Origin: Allium sativum
Lineage: Eukaryota > Streptophyta > Magnoliopsida > Asparagales > Amaryllidaceae
Length of the DNA stretch: 64,000 nucleotides
NCBI GenBank assembly: GCA_030737875.1
Contig: CM060923.1
Coordinates: 491,500,453-491,564,452 of the forward strand
Reading direction: 5' to 3'
Shown: positions 47,218 to 58,899 of the stretch, piece by piece
Layout of the letters: every line of letters starts with the position of its first letter
Position numbering within the stretch: position 1 is the first letter of the stretch
Notes under the pieces: model-generated
Told to the model about the DNA's origin: nothing
Databases searched by the model: none
Seen by the model: only the letters and a program-made list of their open reading frames with translations
Position numbers and translations under genes: made by a program

Positions 47218-47540
47218 ATGGAATGGGGGGGGGGGGGCGAAGAGCTGCTTGAGTCGGAGGTCGGTTCAGAGGGGTCAGAGGCGGCGGTGGTCCTGGCTGC
47301 GGAGGTGGCGCCGGAGTTGGGTTGGCGGTGGGCCCAACGGCTGTTCTCGGTGGAGGGAGGGTTACGCGGTTTAGGGTTCGAAGAAAAAGGGAGGGAGAGG
47401 GAAGGGGTTCTCCGTCGCGTGGAGGAGAGGGCGCGAGACCAGGTGGCGCGGCGGAGCTCCGGATGGTGGTGGCGATGGGGGCGCGGTGGAGGCGTTGGGC
47501 GATGGGGTGGCTGCGGTTTTTTTTCTTTTTCTGTTAAATC
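47218..47540 (-). other. GC-rich block of the solo LTR
   Basis: A sharp GC-rich island in AT-rich DNA, with many GGCGG/GGAGG words and poly-G runs. Long frames here are open mainly because of base composition. Comparable GC-rich blocks occur at 19470-19740 and 33120-33330 in the other LTRs, so it is a structural part of the LTR and not a gene. Confidence 0.6.
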
Positions 47541-50500
47541 GGTTTTGAAATGGGGGGGGGGGTTGACTTGGGTTATGAAGGGAAAGGTTTTTTTTATAAT
47601 TATATATTTATTTATTTAATTTATTAGTTTAATTCTCCTTATAGTCACATTTATTTCAAACCCCAATTTCAACCCAACGACTGTCGCCCCTAGCTGATTA
47701 CCCCCTTTCCGAACACAATGGGATATGTATCACAGGCTGATTTGACTTTTTCGATCAGTTTTTGTCAAAATCAAAATATAACTCTATATATTGAATTTTG
47801 AACACGCATTTCAATTTACTGGGGCCACATACTAACTCGAAAAATTCCTGAAAGATATTTTCTAGCTTCGTATTGACAATACGGTTCTAACAAAACCAAT
47901 TTCATCGAATTCTGAGACCGTTTGAAAAATGGCCATTTTCCAGTCGATTAAAATCAACTAAAACTGGTCAAATGCGTTTAACTGCGCCACGCTTACATAT
48001 TGAATCAAAAAATTATAAAATTTGAAACCTAGTAATAACTTTACATCTCGGATCCAACAAAAGTGGTTTCGTCGAAATCCGAGGTCGTTTGCAAAATCTC
48101 CATTTTTAAGGGCCTGAATTCCATAGCGACTATTCAGAATTTTCAACTGGACATATCTTTTGATCCCCGCTATGAAATTTTGATTTTTCGGATTCGTTGG
48201 AAAGATAGTCACAATTAGATTCCATTATTTTTGTTTTCACTAAAATCCGGTTTGTTTTGCACCCGGTACATTCATTTGAAGTTTGAAATCGAATTATCGA
48301 ACTACCACGCCATTTTCAATTCCTTTTATAATTTAAAATAAATATTTATATTCTAACGTCGATTCAAACGAATATATACGTTCGAATTATATTCAAAATA
48401 AATTTCTCGTCAATATTATTTAAATTTATTCATTTTAAATAATCAAAATTCGCTAAAATTGCCAAAATAAAAATTTTAAACTGGCCCAGATTTCCGGGTT
48501 ATTACATCAATATACACATTAGAATTTGTGTATATATTAAAGTGACATTTCTATTGACAATATACACATTAGAATTTGTGTATATATTTAAGAGGCATTT
48601 CTATTGCAAATATACACATTAGAATCTGTGTGTTGATTAAAGAGACATTTTTGTTGTCAGAATATATATTAGAATTTGTATGCAAATTAAACATTTTTAT
48701 GTGTGTCGTGTCACACATTGAAACTATAAAAAAATAAAAATATTTCTTTTATTTGTTAAGGTATAAAATAGAAATTGCATACAAATAATGAAAATAAAAA
48801 TTATCTTTTATTTGTCATTAGCAAAGATGTCATATAAATGAAATACATATTTTTTTGACATTATGAACATTTAGATGCACTATGCCAATAAAACATTCTT
48901 TTATTTGGCGTGCATTAGATGAGTCGTCGAATAGTTTTTATATATATATATGTATATATATATATAAATTAAAATTAAAACAAATTGCGCACAGTAGTTC
49001 GCGTTTCGAAATCGTAACTTAAACGGTTAAACCGAAAGATCCGACCGTCGGATTTTCCCAAAACTGGAACCATTAGGTCCGCTTTGGGAAGATATTTCCA
49101 ATGATATAAATTTCGTCAAAATTCAACGGTTATATTTCCAGAAATGTGTAAATCAAATTTAGATAAAAACAGTGCTAGGGCCGGGCCGCCTATTGACCCG
49201 AAGTGTCGTTAAATTAAGTTGGGCTATTTTTATGTAAATAAAAATAGCGATAAATCGTTATAAAATAATATTAACGATATAAAATGGTTTTAAATTATAA
49301 TTATGCGTGAATTATTTGAAAAGACTGAGTTCAATCTCATTTCAAATAATTATACGACGATTTAAAGTCGAAGACATTGAAGACGGTGATTGAAGACCGG
49401 CGATCTTCACATCGAATGGATGACTACTGATGCCCTGGACTAATTTGCTCCCAGGAAAAGGTTACAGTGGTAGTTGTCCGGATGTACTTGTTGATTGTCC
49501 GGATAAGCGAGCACCTCTCTTCCGTATTGGACATACGGGACGAGGGATAAGGTGTCTCCGGTTTCGTTCAGACCCAGAACGGACTTGTAAATGGATGTGT
49601 GTCTGACACTGGATTTCATTCCATGTAAATTAAATTGATTTCTATTTAATATATATCTGTGGTGGCGGAGAATTTATTCTCTTGCTTAACACCCTTCTCT
49701 GAGATGCACGAGCTCAGAGGTTATACATTGGTAGTTATCGATCGCATGGCGTGAATTGTCAATATGGCATGCCAAGATGCAAATGATCGAGGCTTTTCTT
49801 GAAAAGAAGGGCCTTGTGGTTGATGGTCAAAGCACGGCCTGTTTAGGCGTAGCTTTATGTATAGAATTACTTCGCGAGCCTCACACCCCGGTATGAGTCC
49901 AAAACGGGACAAGGGAATGCAGGGAGTGCACACGTTTCTTTCTAGCTAGAAGTGGTGTCAGCGTTCACAAGCCCTGACATTTTACTTATGTGGATGATGG
50001 ATTACGAGGCCTCGGTTATATTGGTCAATAGTGACCAATTTATAGGTTCAATAGGACCGGGAAGCGTGTGTTCGGGAATTGCCAATTCACTAAAGTATTT
50101 GTGGACCGGCCCAGCAGGACCAAGGGTTCGCCAGCGTTCGAATCCTGAGACATCGCTATAGTGTCTGAGTCGGTAAGGAGATCGTTCCTAGCCTTGACTC
50201 ATGATGGAAATCCAACTTCCAATACGACACCATGAGGTTTTGATTGCAGAACTAGTATGGCGACATAGTATATGGTAGCTATCCCGTCTATGATTGACAC
50301 ATTATGATTGAAATGTTTTTGAAACATATATGCACTAATAATAATATCAAATCCGTTTTTATCGTATCAAGCATTTTTGACCATTATAAGGTAAAAATCT
50401 ATCGTACGGTTTGCGTTGCATTGTGTGATGGGACTTGAGTCTTATAATGGTTTCATTTTTCTAAAAAGCATTGCATTGTTTAACCACTTACTTTATATTA

Positions 50501-50761
50501 TGCACTGACAATCCAATGGAGTAAACCCGTTCCGCGTTAGCGGCGTGGTCCTGTGATTAGCCTTATTACAAGTTGAGTTAGGTAAAGATTTCTCATACCA
50601 GTCCCATGACTGACCCGTAGTTTGTTTCACTTTGCAAACTCGGGTCCTGTTATTTGTTATGAAGTGTTGTATTCCAAGAGATAGCGTATTCGGGTTTTGA
50701 ACGGTCTTGGTCGATTTTGCGATCGATTAGATCCGAGCAAAATTCGAATCGTTACATCGAT

Positions 50762-51242
50762 CCTAGTTGAGAGAAAAAAATACTATCAACTGATTAACAA
50801 TCGTTAACTTATTTTGTTGTATCAATCTAAAATGAGTCGTATTTTCAAAAAAAAAGGTATGTTACAATGATCTAGAATGCAAAAAAAATTTTTTTTGGTA
50901 TGTTCCTATGATCTAGAATGCATGATGGTCCTATTTAAATGCATAAAAATGAAAAGGAAAGATTAAAGAAGAATAAAAATGAATGCAATGCAGACTCCCC
51001 CCACACTTGGACAAAACAGTGTCCACACTTTAACACGTTTCCTAAATTTGAAAGATCGTACCCAAAGGTGAATGAGATGCAAAATTATTTGTAGAATGAA
51101 ATGCAATTTAGCAACTATATGCAAAAGAAAATGGTATGCGGAATGAAATCTATGATGATGATGCGTGTCATGTGAAAAATGAGATTTTTCCCTCACACTT
51201 GCCTCTATCGAAAATGATGTATGACGATTTTGTATTTGAATT
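50762..51242 (-). other. Non-coding region of the older minus-strand element with a second polypurine tract
   Basis: In reverse complement 50993-51010 reads CCAAGTGTGGGGGGAGTC, a good polypurine tract downstream of the Asn-rich ORF. If this is the true tract, the 3' LTR lies to its left and was split by the giant-LTR element at TCGAT. The second tract at 30943 would then belong to another element or a duplicated tract. The sequence does not decide between these. Confidence 0.45.
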
Positions 51243-52762
51243 TTAAGATACAAGAGGCATGCCAATTTCTCTCGACGAAATGGGCTTAAGATTATCTTTG
51301 AGACATTCTATATATTCATTCTCGTCATTTAAAAGTTTCAGTTCATCTTCAAAAAGCGCTTCAAAAGATATAGTAGATACGTCTAGTGAAGTGTGAGAGA
51401 CTTTCTAAATTGGTAAATCTATCGTGTCATCAACAACGGTTTCTATCATGTCGACTTGTCCTGTTTGGGAATTTTGGTCATTCGAAGAAGAAGATGTCGA
51501 CAAGGGAAGTGAAGGAGGTAAAGTTATAGAAGATGAGGTGTTGGGGTTGCCAACATTAGAGCAAGATATATTGTCGGGGTGGCCGACATCAGAAGAAGAG
51601 ATGTTTGGATTGCCAACATAAGAAGATGGAGATTTGAAAGATTCAGAATAATTGGCCTTGGGTGCCAATGGAAGAGTGTCAATCTTTTCGATTGGGGTAG
51701 AAATCGAAGGATTGTCGGGATTTCCGACATTGTTGTAAATCGATTGTCCAGACCTAAGATTGGTGACAGGGTTGAAAAAATTATAGCTTTCATCATCATT
51801 TGGCAACTCATCCTCATACGATCCAAAAAATTCATGTTTATTAAAATCCTTCTCCAATTTTGAGTTTTTGAAAAATTCAACATTTTTATTCTGTTCAATT
51901 CTAAAATTTCAAGTTTCTTGCAGCCTGAAAGAGGGAGGTCAAAATCTGAGCTTAAATCTTTTTCCTGAAAAGAGTTAAAGACCAAATCATTTACTGAATT
52001 GTGAACAACTTCATTTAGATGGTTATTCTAATTTTCCAAAGTTGTTATTTGAAAATTTTCACTATTAGTAGAGAGTGGATTATTTTTTGATTCATCGCTT
52101 GTTTGAATTTGATTTTGTTGCTCTCGTTGTTCTTTCAAAGATGCCATTAAGCAAAGAAGTTCATCCATCTTTTTATTTATCCCTTCTTCCCTCTCTCTAA
52201 GAATGTTAAGATGATATTCTTCAAAATCATTGATTTGAGAGCTCTCGTTTTGGATTTCTTGATTCTCAAAATTATAGTCCACATAAATTTCACAATCAAT
52301 ATTATTTCTAATGTGGTGGTTGTTTGAATTTTCAGAAAAATGACAATGATATTGGAAATCATTTTGATTATATAAATTGTGTTCGTAACCAGAACTGTTA
52401 AAATTTGAGGGAAAGTTGCAATTTTGGTTATTTTCAAGATGTTGATATGGGATATAATTTTGAAAATTTTGGTTTACAACCCCATATTGATCAAAGCTAT
52501 ATTGGGATTCAAAGCTGTTTTGATGAGAATGTGCCTCATAATCGAAATTATTGAAGTTTGAATTGAAACCGCAATTTCAATCATTTCTATGATTTTGAAA
52601 ATGTTGGTTAGTTGGAAAATTTTGAAAATTGTTGGCATTAGGCTCACGAAATTTTGGAAAATTTTGCCTCATGAGTTGCAATTCATACTCATACTCTTCC
52701 TGCGAACGCCTTCTCAGGTTATTATCCCACATTTCTCTCAAAGATTTTTTTGAGTTAGACAT
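51243..52762 (-). pseudogene. Asn/Gln/Ser-rich ORF of a non-autonomous LTR element, degenerate
   Basis: A single coding region of about 500 codons can be followed on the minus strand. The start is probably MSNSKKSLREMWDNNLRRRS at 52762, with MSCLDFIQ just upstream as the alternative. The first third is rich in Asn, Phe and Gln. The middle, EEYHLNILREREEGINKKMD, looks coiled-coil. The last third carries repeated VGNPN/VGNPD/VGHPD words among Ser and Pro. It ends KPISSREIGMPLVS at 51243. Stops at about 52577, 52028 and 51405 and a frameshift near 51860-51900 break it. It lies between a primer-site-like motif and a polypurine tract, where gag would be, but I see no capsid or zinc-knuckle motif. 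Confidence 0.55.
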
Positions 52763-53048
52763 TTGAATGAAGTCAAGGCAAGACAAAAATTATTCTCACT
52801 TCAAAATAGTATAAAATACTGAGTTGTGCTCTATTAATTAACTACTCAATTAGATGGGGGAAGAGGGTCTTATGGCCGTTCATGTATAGTATAAACACTA
52901 AGGGATACGACCGATGTTTTACGGGTAGTATGCAACCTCTTTTGCTAATAGTTCAATAAATTGAACTACTATATATCCAAGATCCAATTATACGAGACAG
53001 TCAACTTCACAAAACACCACTTTTCAATTATATTATTTTAAATGAGCT

Positions 53049-53069
53049 CGTGTTTTTCCTGGAACCAAT
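53049..53069 (-). promoter_or_regulatory. Possible primer binding site of the minus-strand element
   Basis: In reverse complement the sequence reads ACATTGGTTCCAGGAAAAAC. TGGTTCCAG would pair with a tRNA ending CTGGAACCA, and ACA just before it could end an LTR. It lies about 290 bases before the ORF start. No matching LTR pair was confirmed. Confidence 0.4.
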
Positions 53070-53229
53070 GTCTAATGAATTTTAAGGTTGAAAACCAAAG
53101 AGAGTGATGATCAATTTCTAACAAATAGATTCAGAAATTTCAGCAACACGACAATTAGACAAGAATAATTTCAAAAATTAAAATTTGTACAAGCAAGCCG
53201 CTGCCCCTGCGAAAATTTTACAAGCAATG
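53070..53229 (-). other. Possible 5' LTR region of the minus-strand element
   Basis: The location right of the presumed primer site suggests LTR, but no clear partner was recognised at 30.1-30.9 or 31-32 kb. Confidence 0.3.

Positions 53230-53276
<47 letters not shown>
53230..53276. repeat. Microsatellite (CT)n(TA)n
   Basis: A CT run with one TT interruption passes into TA repeats. Confidence 0.95.
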
Positions 53277-54467
53277 CTTTGTCGCAGAGCACCTGTAGAA
53301 TTCAGAAAATTTTACATTGGGGTATGGTTGTCCGTCTATAAAATTTGAGTAGTGTTAGCTATTCAATTCCACTGTTTTTCTATTTGAAATCGGTTGTCCC
53401 TTGAATTCCCTATTTTTGCTTGAATCTATTTCTTCACTTGAACCATTGTTTTTTTTAAGAGAGAAAACAAAAAAGAAACTGAAAAAAATACAATGGAAAA
53501 ATGACACAAAAACTGAAAATTAAGTAAGAACAAAAATAAAACAAAACTAACTCAACAAAAATATAAATAAAGCCTGACAAAAAAGGGAAAAACAAACAAA
53601 TTCAAAATCACGCATGAGAAAGGGCAACACAATGCAAATCTCTCTCCAAATAGACTGTTCAAACCACAAATTTTACCCCTTTGTCTTTTTTTCGAAACAG
53701 ATCGTGTCCAATACACGGAAACAAATTGAATTAAATACCACACCTCCTTGCTCTTCCCAAAATAAACGCACCCTCCTTAATTTTGCATAAGCAACACGTC
53801 CCCTCGTTAGACAAATACACCTCAAACCTCAACTTGTATATTACAGGAAACAAAATCACACCCAAATTAAACTCTCTCAACAAACAGTCATACGCCCTCA
53901 ATAAAAGGAAACACAGCTAGTCCCAAATGTCAAACCAAAATTCGTCCCTTTATTTTTCCTTTCGAAGTTGAGCTGGAATTTCAAATCGTGCGATTTGGGT
54001 GTGAGAACTTGTTTATCGATGATGAACGTGTCAGCTGGGCTCGGTTATGTCCGAATCGGGTTGATTTTGGGTATTGTACGAATTCGAATTGCAGGTGAGT
54101 TTTTTAGGCAAGGGATCTTCAGTTGCGTGTTCGAAATAGGGGATTGGGTTCTTGAATCAGATTGGGGGTTGAACTCGTATTAGGGGATTGCAACTGTGGT
54201 TGATGATGGTGAGACAGAGTGGTGAATGCTATGGAGGTTTTGTTGTTGAACGTGGATTTGAGGAGTATGGTTTTTCTTGAATTGGAAGACAGGAGAAGTG
54301 TTTGAGTTATGGCTTGTGGTGGTGGCAGAAAGATTTGATGTGGGTGATGTCGGTTTTATGGCGAAATCAGTGATGGGTTGGTTTGTGAATTTGGCAAAAT
54401 GAAGAACTGAGGTGATTGTTTGCAGTTTGAAAGGTGGCAGATGGATTTGTGACGACGGTTCTGGTTA
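53277..54467. other. Unassigned DNA left of the 54.5 kb LTR
   Basis: AT-rich to about 53950, then GC-richer and TG/GA-rich on the plus strand to 54467. It may include the rest of the minus-strand element's LTR. No motif was recognised. Confidence 0.4.
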
Positions 54468-57400
54468 CGTAACGATCCAGAATTTTTAACCAATTTAAAA
54501 TTGGAATTTACATTACTTTATTTGAATTTGAGATAAATATATATGGTTAAGAATATATAATAATTTTGATAAGTTATATGATAGATTTTATTTGAATTAT
54601 AAATGAGAACGATTATTAATAAGTTTGGATTTATTGATACTATTTGTCGTTCGATTGGATTTGTCAAACCATAACATGAATTAGTAACATTAGAATTAAG
54701 TGTTGCTCTTAGTTTTCATAGCATTTAAGGGAAAATGCTACCAAAGGTTCACCTTCTCTCCTTAAGACCAGTGTCCTTACACTTGTATTTTTGCATGCCT
54801 CCTTCCATGCATGCCTTACACTTGCCCCCTTAGGTGTCACTACCTCCTTAACTCTCCATTTCTATATAAGGAGGCCTTTCCTCCATTTTCTTACCATTCC
54901 ATTCCATTTCCTTCTTTCCACCTTCTTATTAAAGCTTATGGACATGGTTTCCATGGCATAAGTCTTCCTCTTTTCCACCCCCACCTTGCCGAAGTTCGTA
55001 GTCATCCTCCTCCTCTTATAATATAAAGAGAGAGATATTATTGTATATTATATTATATATATTTTGGTGAAGAAGATGGTGCGACAAAATACTGTTCAAC
55101 GGTTCACTCAGCTAGGCACGCCTACCGTGAAGATTGGAAAGCTGTTCGGTAAGAACTCTTTAACCACAGTTTATATATTTAATTAGTAGTTTAGAACACA
55201 CACACTATTAAGCGTTAGTGTTATAACGCTTGTGCACAGTTATGATTTATTTAATTATGTTAATGATGGTTGCTATAGACGTTTATAATGGTTGTTGATG
55301 CTGTTTTGCACACTATGACACAACAAGTATGGTATCACATTGGTGATCGACAAATCTTCTTCATAATTAAAAGCAATATCATTATTGAAACTAAAGTTTA
55401 ATAATTGGGAAAGACCATATGTATTAATTCATATATTTTGATAAAGTTTCTTTGAATAAAAAATAAATACCGGAACGTTCTAGAATGACAGAGAGGATAG
55501 TGTCTAGGCTTGGGTTTGGAAAATATAGTTTCCTTCTCTTCCTGGCTATCCCTAACTGATTCGATGAATGGGATGGTTAATTTGAAGTATTTGAATATAG
55601 AAATAAATTGGATTTTTAATTTAATATTTAATTAAGTGAAAAATAAAAGTTGAATTTTGAACCTGAGATAATTTGGAAAGTCAATGTAAATTACCTTAAC
55701 TGATTTTAAATGGTATATAATGGTTTTCTAAGGTATTTTGAAATATTGAAGAATAGTTCTTATTGCAGTCAAAATAGAGCTTGTCGCACAACGACAATTT
55801 GTGTATTTTAGATGCAAACTTTAAACACTTATAACTTTTGCAATCTAAATCGGATTTCCATGAATAAAAAAATGTTTGATTTCCATTAAACTGACCTTTC
55901 AAATGAGTGAAAGCGGATTTTAATTTTGAATTATAATTTTCAAGATATGTTTAAAACCGTTTAGGAAAAGATCGCCATAAGAGCAGTTGTCAACCATAAC
56001 TATAAAAAAAGCTATTTTAAATGTTTTAAAAATATGAAAAAATATTGTAAAATCATTATAAATTATGAAAAAGTGTTTTGAATTGTAAAGTTTAAGTTTT
56101 GGCTAAGATAAACGATATTTCGATCAAAGTAGTTAAGATAACTGTTTTGTAACGCTTTTGTAACGCTATGGTAACGCTTTCTTTGAAAACAATCTATTTT
56201 GAAGTTTTTAACCGCAAACTATTTTCCGAACTATAAGTAATCATTTGTAAATGATTGGAGGAATGTTTTCAAAGATTTAAAAGTATTGGAAATGTTTTAT
56301 ATGGAAATTAAATTGATTTATTTGTACTAAAATGGGGTTTTCATTTTTAAATAATTGGATTTGGTTGAAGATAAATCTTCGGATGTTTGATATTAATCCG
56401 GTAGATGATGACTCTTACTATTTGAGGAATATAAAGGGTAGTTCACCGTTATTCCGCTTATAGTGTGAGTTGGATACAGAGATTAATATTAAGTATAAGT
56501 GGAAGATATTTCTATCCAAATCTAATGTCAAAGAGTTGAATAAATCTTTTAATTAATATATGGGTTTCCCAATTTGATTGGGATAAGTTGGATAGAAATA
56601 ATCTTCGGATGTTTGATGTGAAATTCTTTGGTGTAAATGTATATTATTTGAGGAATTTGGAAGATATTATTATTATATCACTATTCCACTTATAGTATTC
56701 ATCGATAATGAGAATTGATATCGAATATAAGTAGATACAACTCCTGTGTAACTTATGTTCAGCATCGATTGATTTGGGTTTTGTCGTGAATCATATCTTC
56801 AATAATATCATTCTTGAAACCCAATGAGATTGAGTTATGGAAATTCATATCGTAATTTGAGGATTTAATCAGATCTTTGATTTGAGGAAATTAAAAGTGA
56901 GGAATTGGAAAGAAAGTACAATCTTTTAGTTAAGATTAAAGAATAGAATGTTGGAAAATCGATTTAATTGGAAACTATGGTTGAAATGTGGATTAAGGGT
57001 TTTCAAAGGAAACTGGATTTTGATAACGAGTTATCAAACAAAAAACTAATTGAGGCTTTGAGGCCAAATCATCCTTGATTTAAGGGATGTGTTTTAAAAG
57101 AGAAAGGTTAAATATAAATTTTGCAATAATTTGAGAATGGGTTTAAAGAAGTTTAATTTTGACAAAATCCAAGATGGAAGGAGATTGGTAGAAAGCCCGT
57201 GTGTTCTATAATTGTGTTTTTTTAAATTGCGCCTATTATTTGGATAGACCGGGATTAGATGTATGTCTGAAAACCATTCCAAGTAATAATACTATGTTGT
57301 GGAGCAATTGAAGACATTGGAGACGACATTGAAGACCGAGACCCTTCATGTCGTAAGGACGACTTGCTGAATGTCTCGAATGGGTCGCTCCCATTTGCAG

Positions 57401-58125
57401 ATGGATTTTATATCAGTTAAGTGGCAAGAAGCCCGAACGTATGTGAAAGAATTTCGGATTGTTGTTTCGTTCAGACCCAGAACGTATATGTATGGATTGT
57501 GTGTCTGACATTGTAATTGACTGCGTAGCACTGACCTTTATTAATATATATCTACTTGGTGGTGGAGAATTTATTCTCTTGCTTAACACCCTTCTCTAAG
57601 ACGTATGAGCTTTGGAGGTTATATATTGATGGAAATCAGTGATGCGTAGTGAATGGACAATGTGGCATTCTTAAGTTATGTGATGAGCTATGGATGATCA
57701 AAGCATGGCTTATTTAAGCATAGCTTTGTGTATGTCGTGACCTCGACGAACCTCACACCCAGGATTGATGGTAAACTGGTGGTCAGATTTTTATGTTCGT
57801 TTCGTATGTTCGGTGCACTGGGATGTGATGATGAAAGGGTACTACGAAGTCCCTAGTCTGGGATGCTATTTGTTGGGTACTCTGATTCATGTATGGTGGG
57901 CTAGTATAACGGAGTCCGAGTCTAGACGTTATCCGCGAGTACTGGAATGATGCGCGCAAGAAATTTTGGGAGCCCACGAATGGTCTTTCGTACCAAGAAC
58001 CATCATGTTGGAAACTCAATCTCCACTACTAGCCCGTACGATTTTGATTGTATAGGCTGCTGGTTACCGGCATGATTATCAGTATAATGGGATGGGACAT
58101 TATGCTGGCTAGGATTAATACATTT
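54468..58125 (+). mobile_element. Left part of another giant LTR, plus strand, cut by the 58.1 kb element
   Basis: Begins CGTAACGATCCAGAATTTTT and continues ACCAATTTAAAATTGG, closely resembling the start of the LTR at 32014; the first base appears changed from T to C. Downstream it has the GAAGACC...CCTTC remnant of the shared hairpin (57331-57347) and the GTTCAGACCCAGAACG and GAATTTATTCTCTTGCTTAA words seen in the other LTRs. The last bases, GGATTAATACATTTT, correspond to about 37350-37370 of the 5' LTR. There the 58.1 kb element inserted, so the remainder lies beyond the window. Confidence 0.75.
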
Positions 58126-58335
58126 TGTAACACCCCGTAATTTTAATATTAATGTTAATGAATTAAAGAATACTTAATTGAAATTTGAGAATTAAGTGAA
58201 ACAGGTTATGCCATTGCGTTCGTCTCGGAATTCTACTTGAGATAGAGTCTGAGTTTGCGTAAAACAGATACCGTATGAAGAAGATATGGACGAACGAAGT
58301 TAGGCAGAAAAACCAGAAACAGACCAGAATGCACT

Positions 58336-58430
58336 GGCGCACTTGGGAAGTACGCGAGAACAAAATTGCACTAGCGCACTTGGGAAGTGCGCCCATGCAA
58401 AGTTGCACTGGCGCACTTGGCAAGTGCGCC
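58336..58430 (+). repeat. Three hairpin repeats GGCGCACTT-GGG-AAGTGCGCC
   Basis: Arms at 58336-58344/58348-58356, 58373-58381/58385-58393 and 58410-58418/58422-58430, with period about 37 bp. The third unit is a perfect 9-bp stem with a 3-base loop. The 3' LTR has the same three units at 63334-63354, 63371-63391 and 63408-63428. There two left arms are GGTGCACTT, a C-to-T change that leaves a G-T pair. Confidence 0.9.
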
Positions 58431-58899
58431 CAGGCCGAGGTAAAAGCCTGCACAGCTTTCTGGTGTGTTCTGATCCATACTGTGACACATTACTGAGTCC
58501 TTTCTGACTCCTTGCTGAGTCATTAGGGCTGACTCATCACCCTATCTTGACTGCATGGTTGTGGTTAACTCTAGGGTCATCCGACAACTATAATTAAATT
58601 GAAATTCTATATAAACATGTGTAGACTCAAACCCTAAAATCAAATCAAAATTAGAACAATGGCCGTCATGTTGCCACTCCAAAACCTAGAGTAGCCGCCA
58701 CCAACTAGAAGCAAAGTAAAGCGACTCAATTCAAATCAAATTAAGCCTAAAACTACAACAATGAAATTGCCTACATCAAGGGAACGCTAATCAATTACAG
58801 AATTCAGATCCCAGAACTCAAGACCCTCTTTTTCTGTGAGTTCTAGTCACTTTTAGGTTTAAATAGATAAATGTGAATTGTGGTAGACTATGATTTGGG

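Larger units (their letters stand above)
41985..48506 (-). mobile_element. Solo LTR of a giant-LTR element, 6.5 kb, minus strand
   Basis: Begins TGAAGCGACCCG and ends CGGGTTATTACA, with the 5-bp duplication TCAAT on both sides (41980-41984 and 48507-48511). The 5' LTR at 35544 onward gives the uninterrupted target. In reverse complement its ends and ordered blocks match the group: TTTTACCTTATAAT (about 42587), a CACGCCGT..ACACGG hairpin (42429-42446), CTAGCTAGAA (43051-43060) and GAAGACC..GGTCTTC (43556-43572). No internal domain is present. It has its own hairpin-rich repeats (44181-44636, 46600-47060) and a GC-rich block (47220-47520). Confidence 0.92.
32014..50756 (+). mobile_element. Giant-LTR non-autonomous retrotransposon (LARD-like), with a nested solo LTR
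   Basis: Two LTRs (32014-38044; 38449-50756) enclose an internal domain of only 404 bp. That domain has a tRNA-Met primer site at one end and a polypurine tract of the Ty3/gypsy chromovirus style at the other. The TSD is TCGAT. The 5' LTR is 6,031 bp; the 3' LTR without the nested 6.5 kb insertion is about 5.8 kb, being about 235 bp short near its end. There is no gag or pol, so mobilisation would need proteins from another element. LARDs usually have several kb of internal sequence and TRIMs have short LTRs; this combination is neither. The LTRs show scattered substitutions, so the insertion is not very recent. Confidence 0.93.
38449..50756 (+). repeat. 3' LTR of the giant-LTR element, interrupted by a solo LTR
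   Basis: It aligns with the 5' LTR over its whole length apart from two differences. A 6,522-bp solo LTR is inserted at 41985-48506. About 235 bp corresponding to roughly 37699-37933 is missing at 50645/50646, where the 5' copy holds the CACACGGGCAGTCGAGTAG part and the following CCGCT-rich stretch. It ends CGTTACA and is followed by TCGAT. Confidence 0.92.

Noticed and set aside
47218..47619. 133-codon open frame in GC-rich DNA
   Set aside because: Gly/Arg/Glu-rich translation from G-rich low-complexity sequence inside a solo LTR; no motif.
57765..57950. Small plus-strand gene in the 54.5 kb LTR
   Set aside because: Short frame inside the LTR without motifs, and the region aligns with non-coding LTR sequence at about 37 kb.
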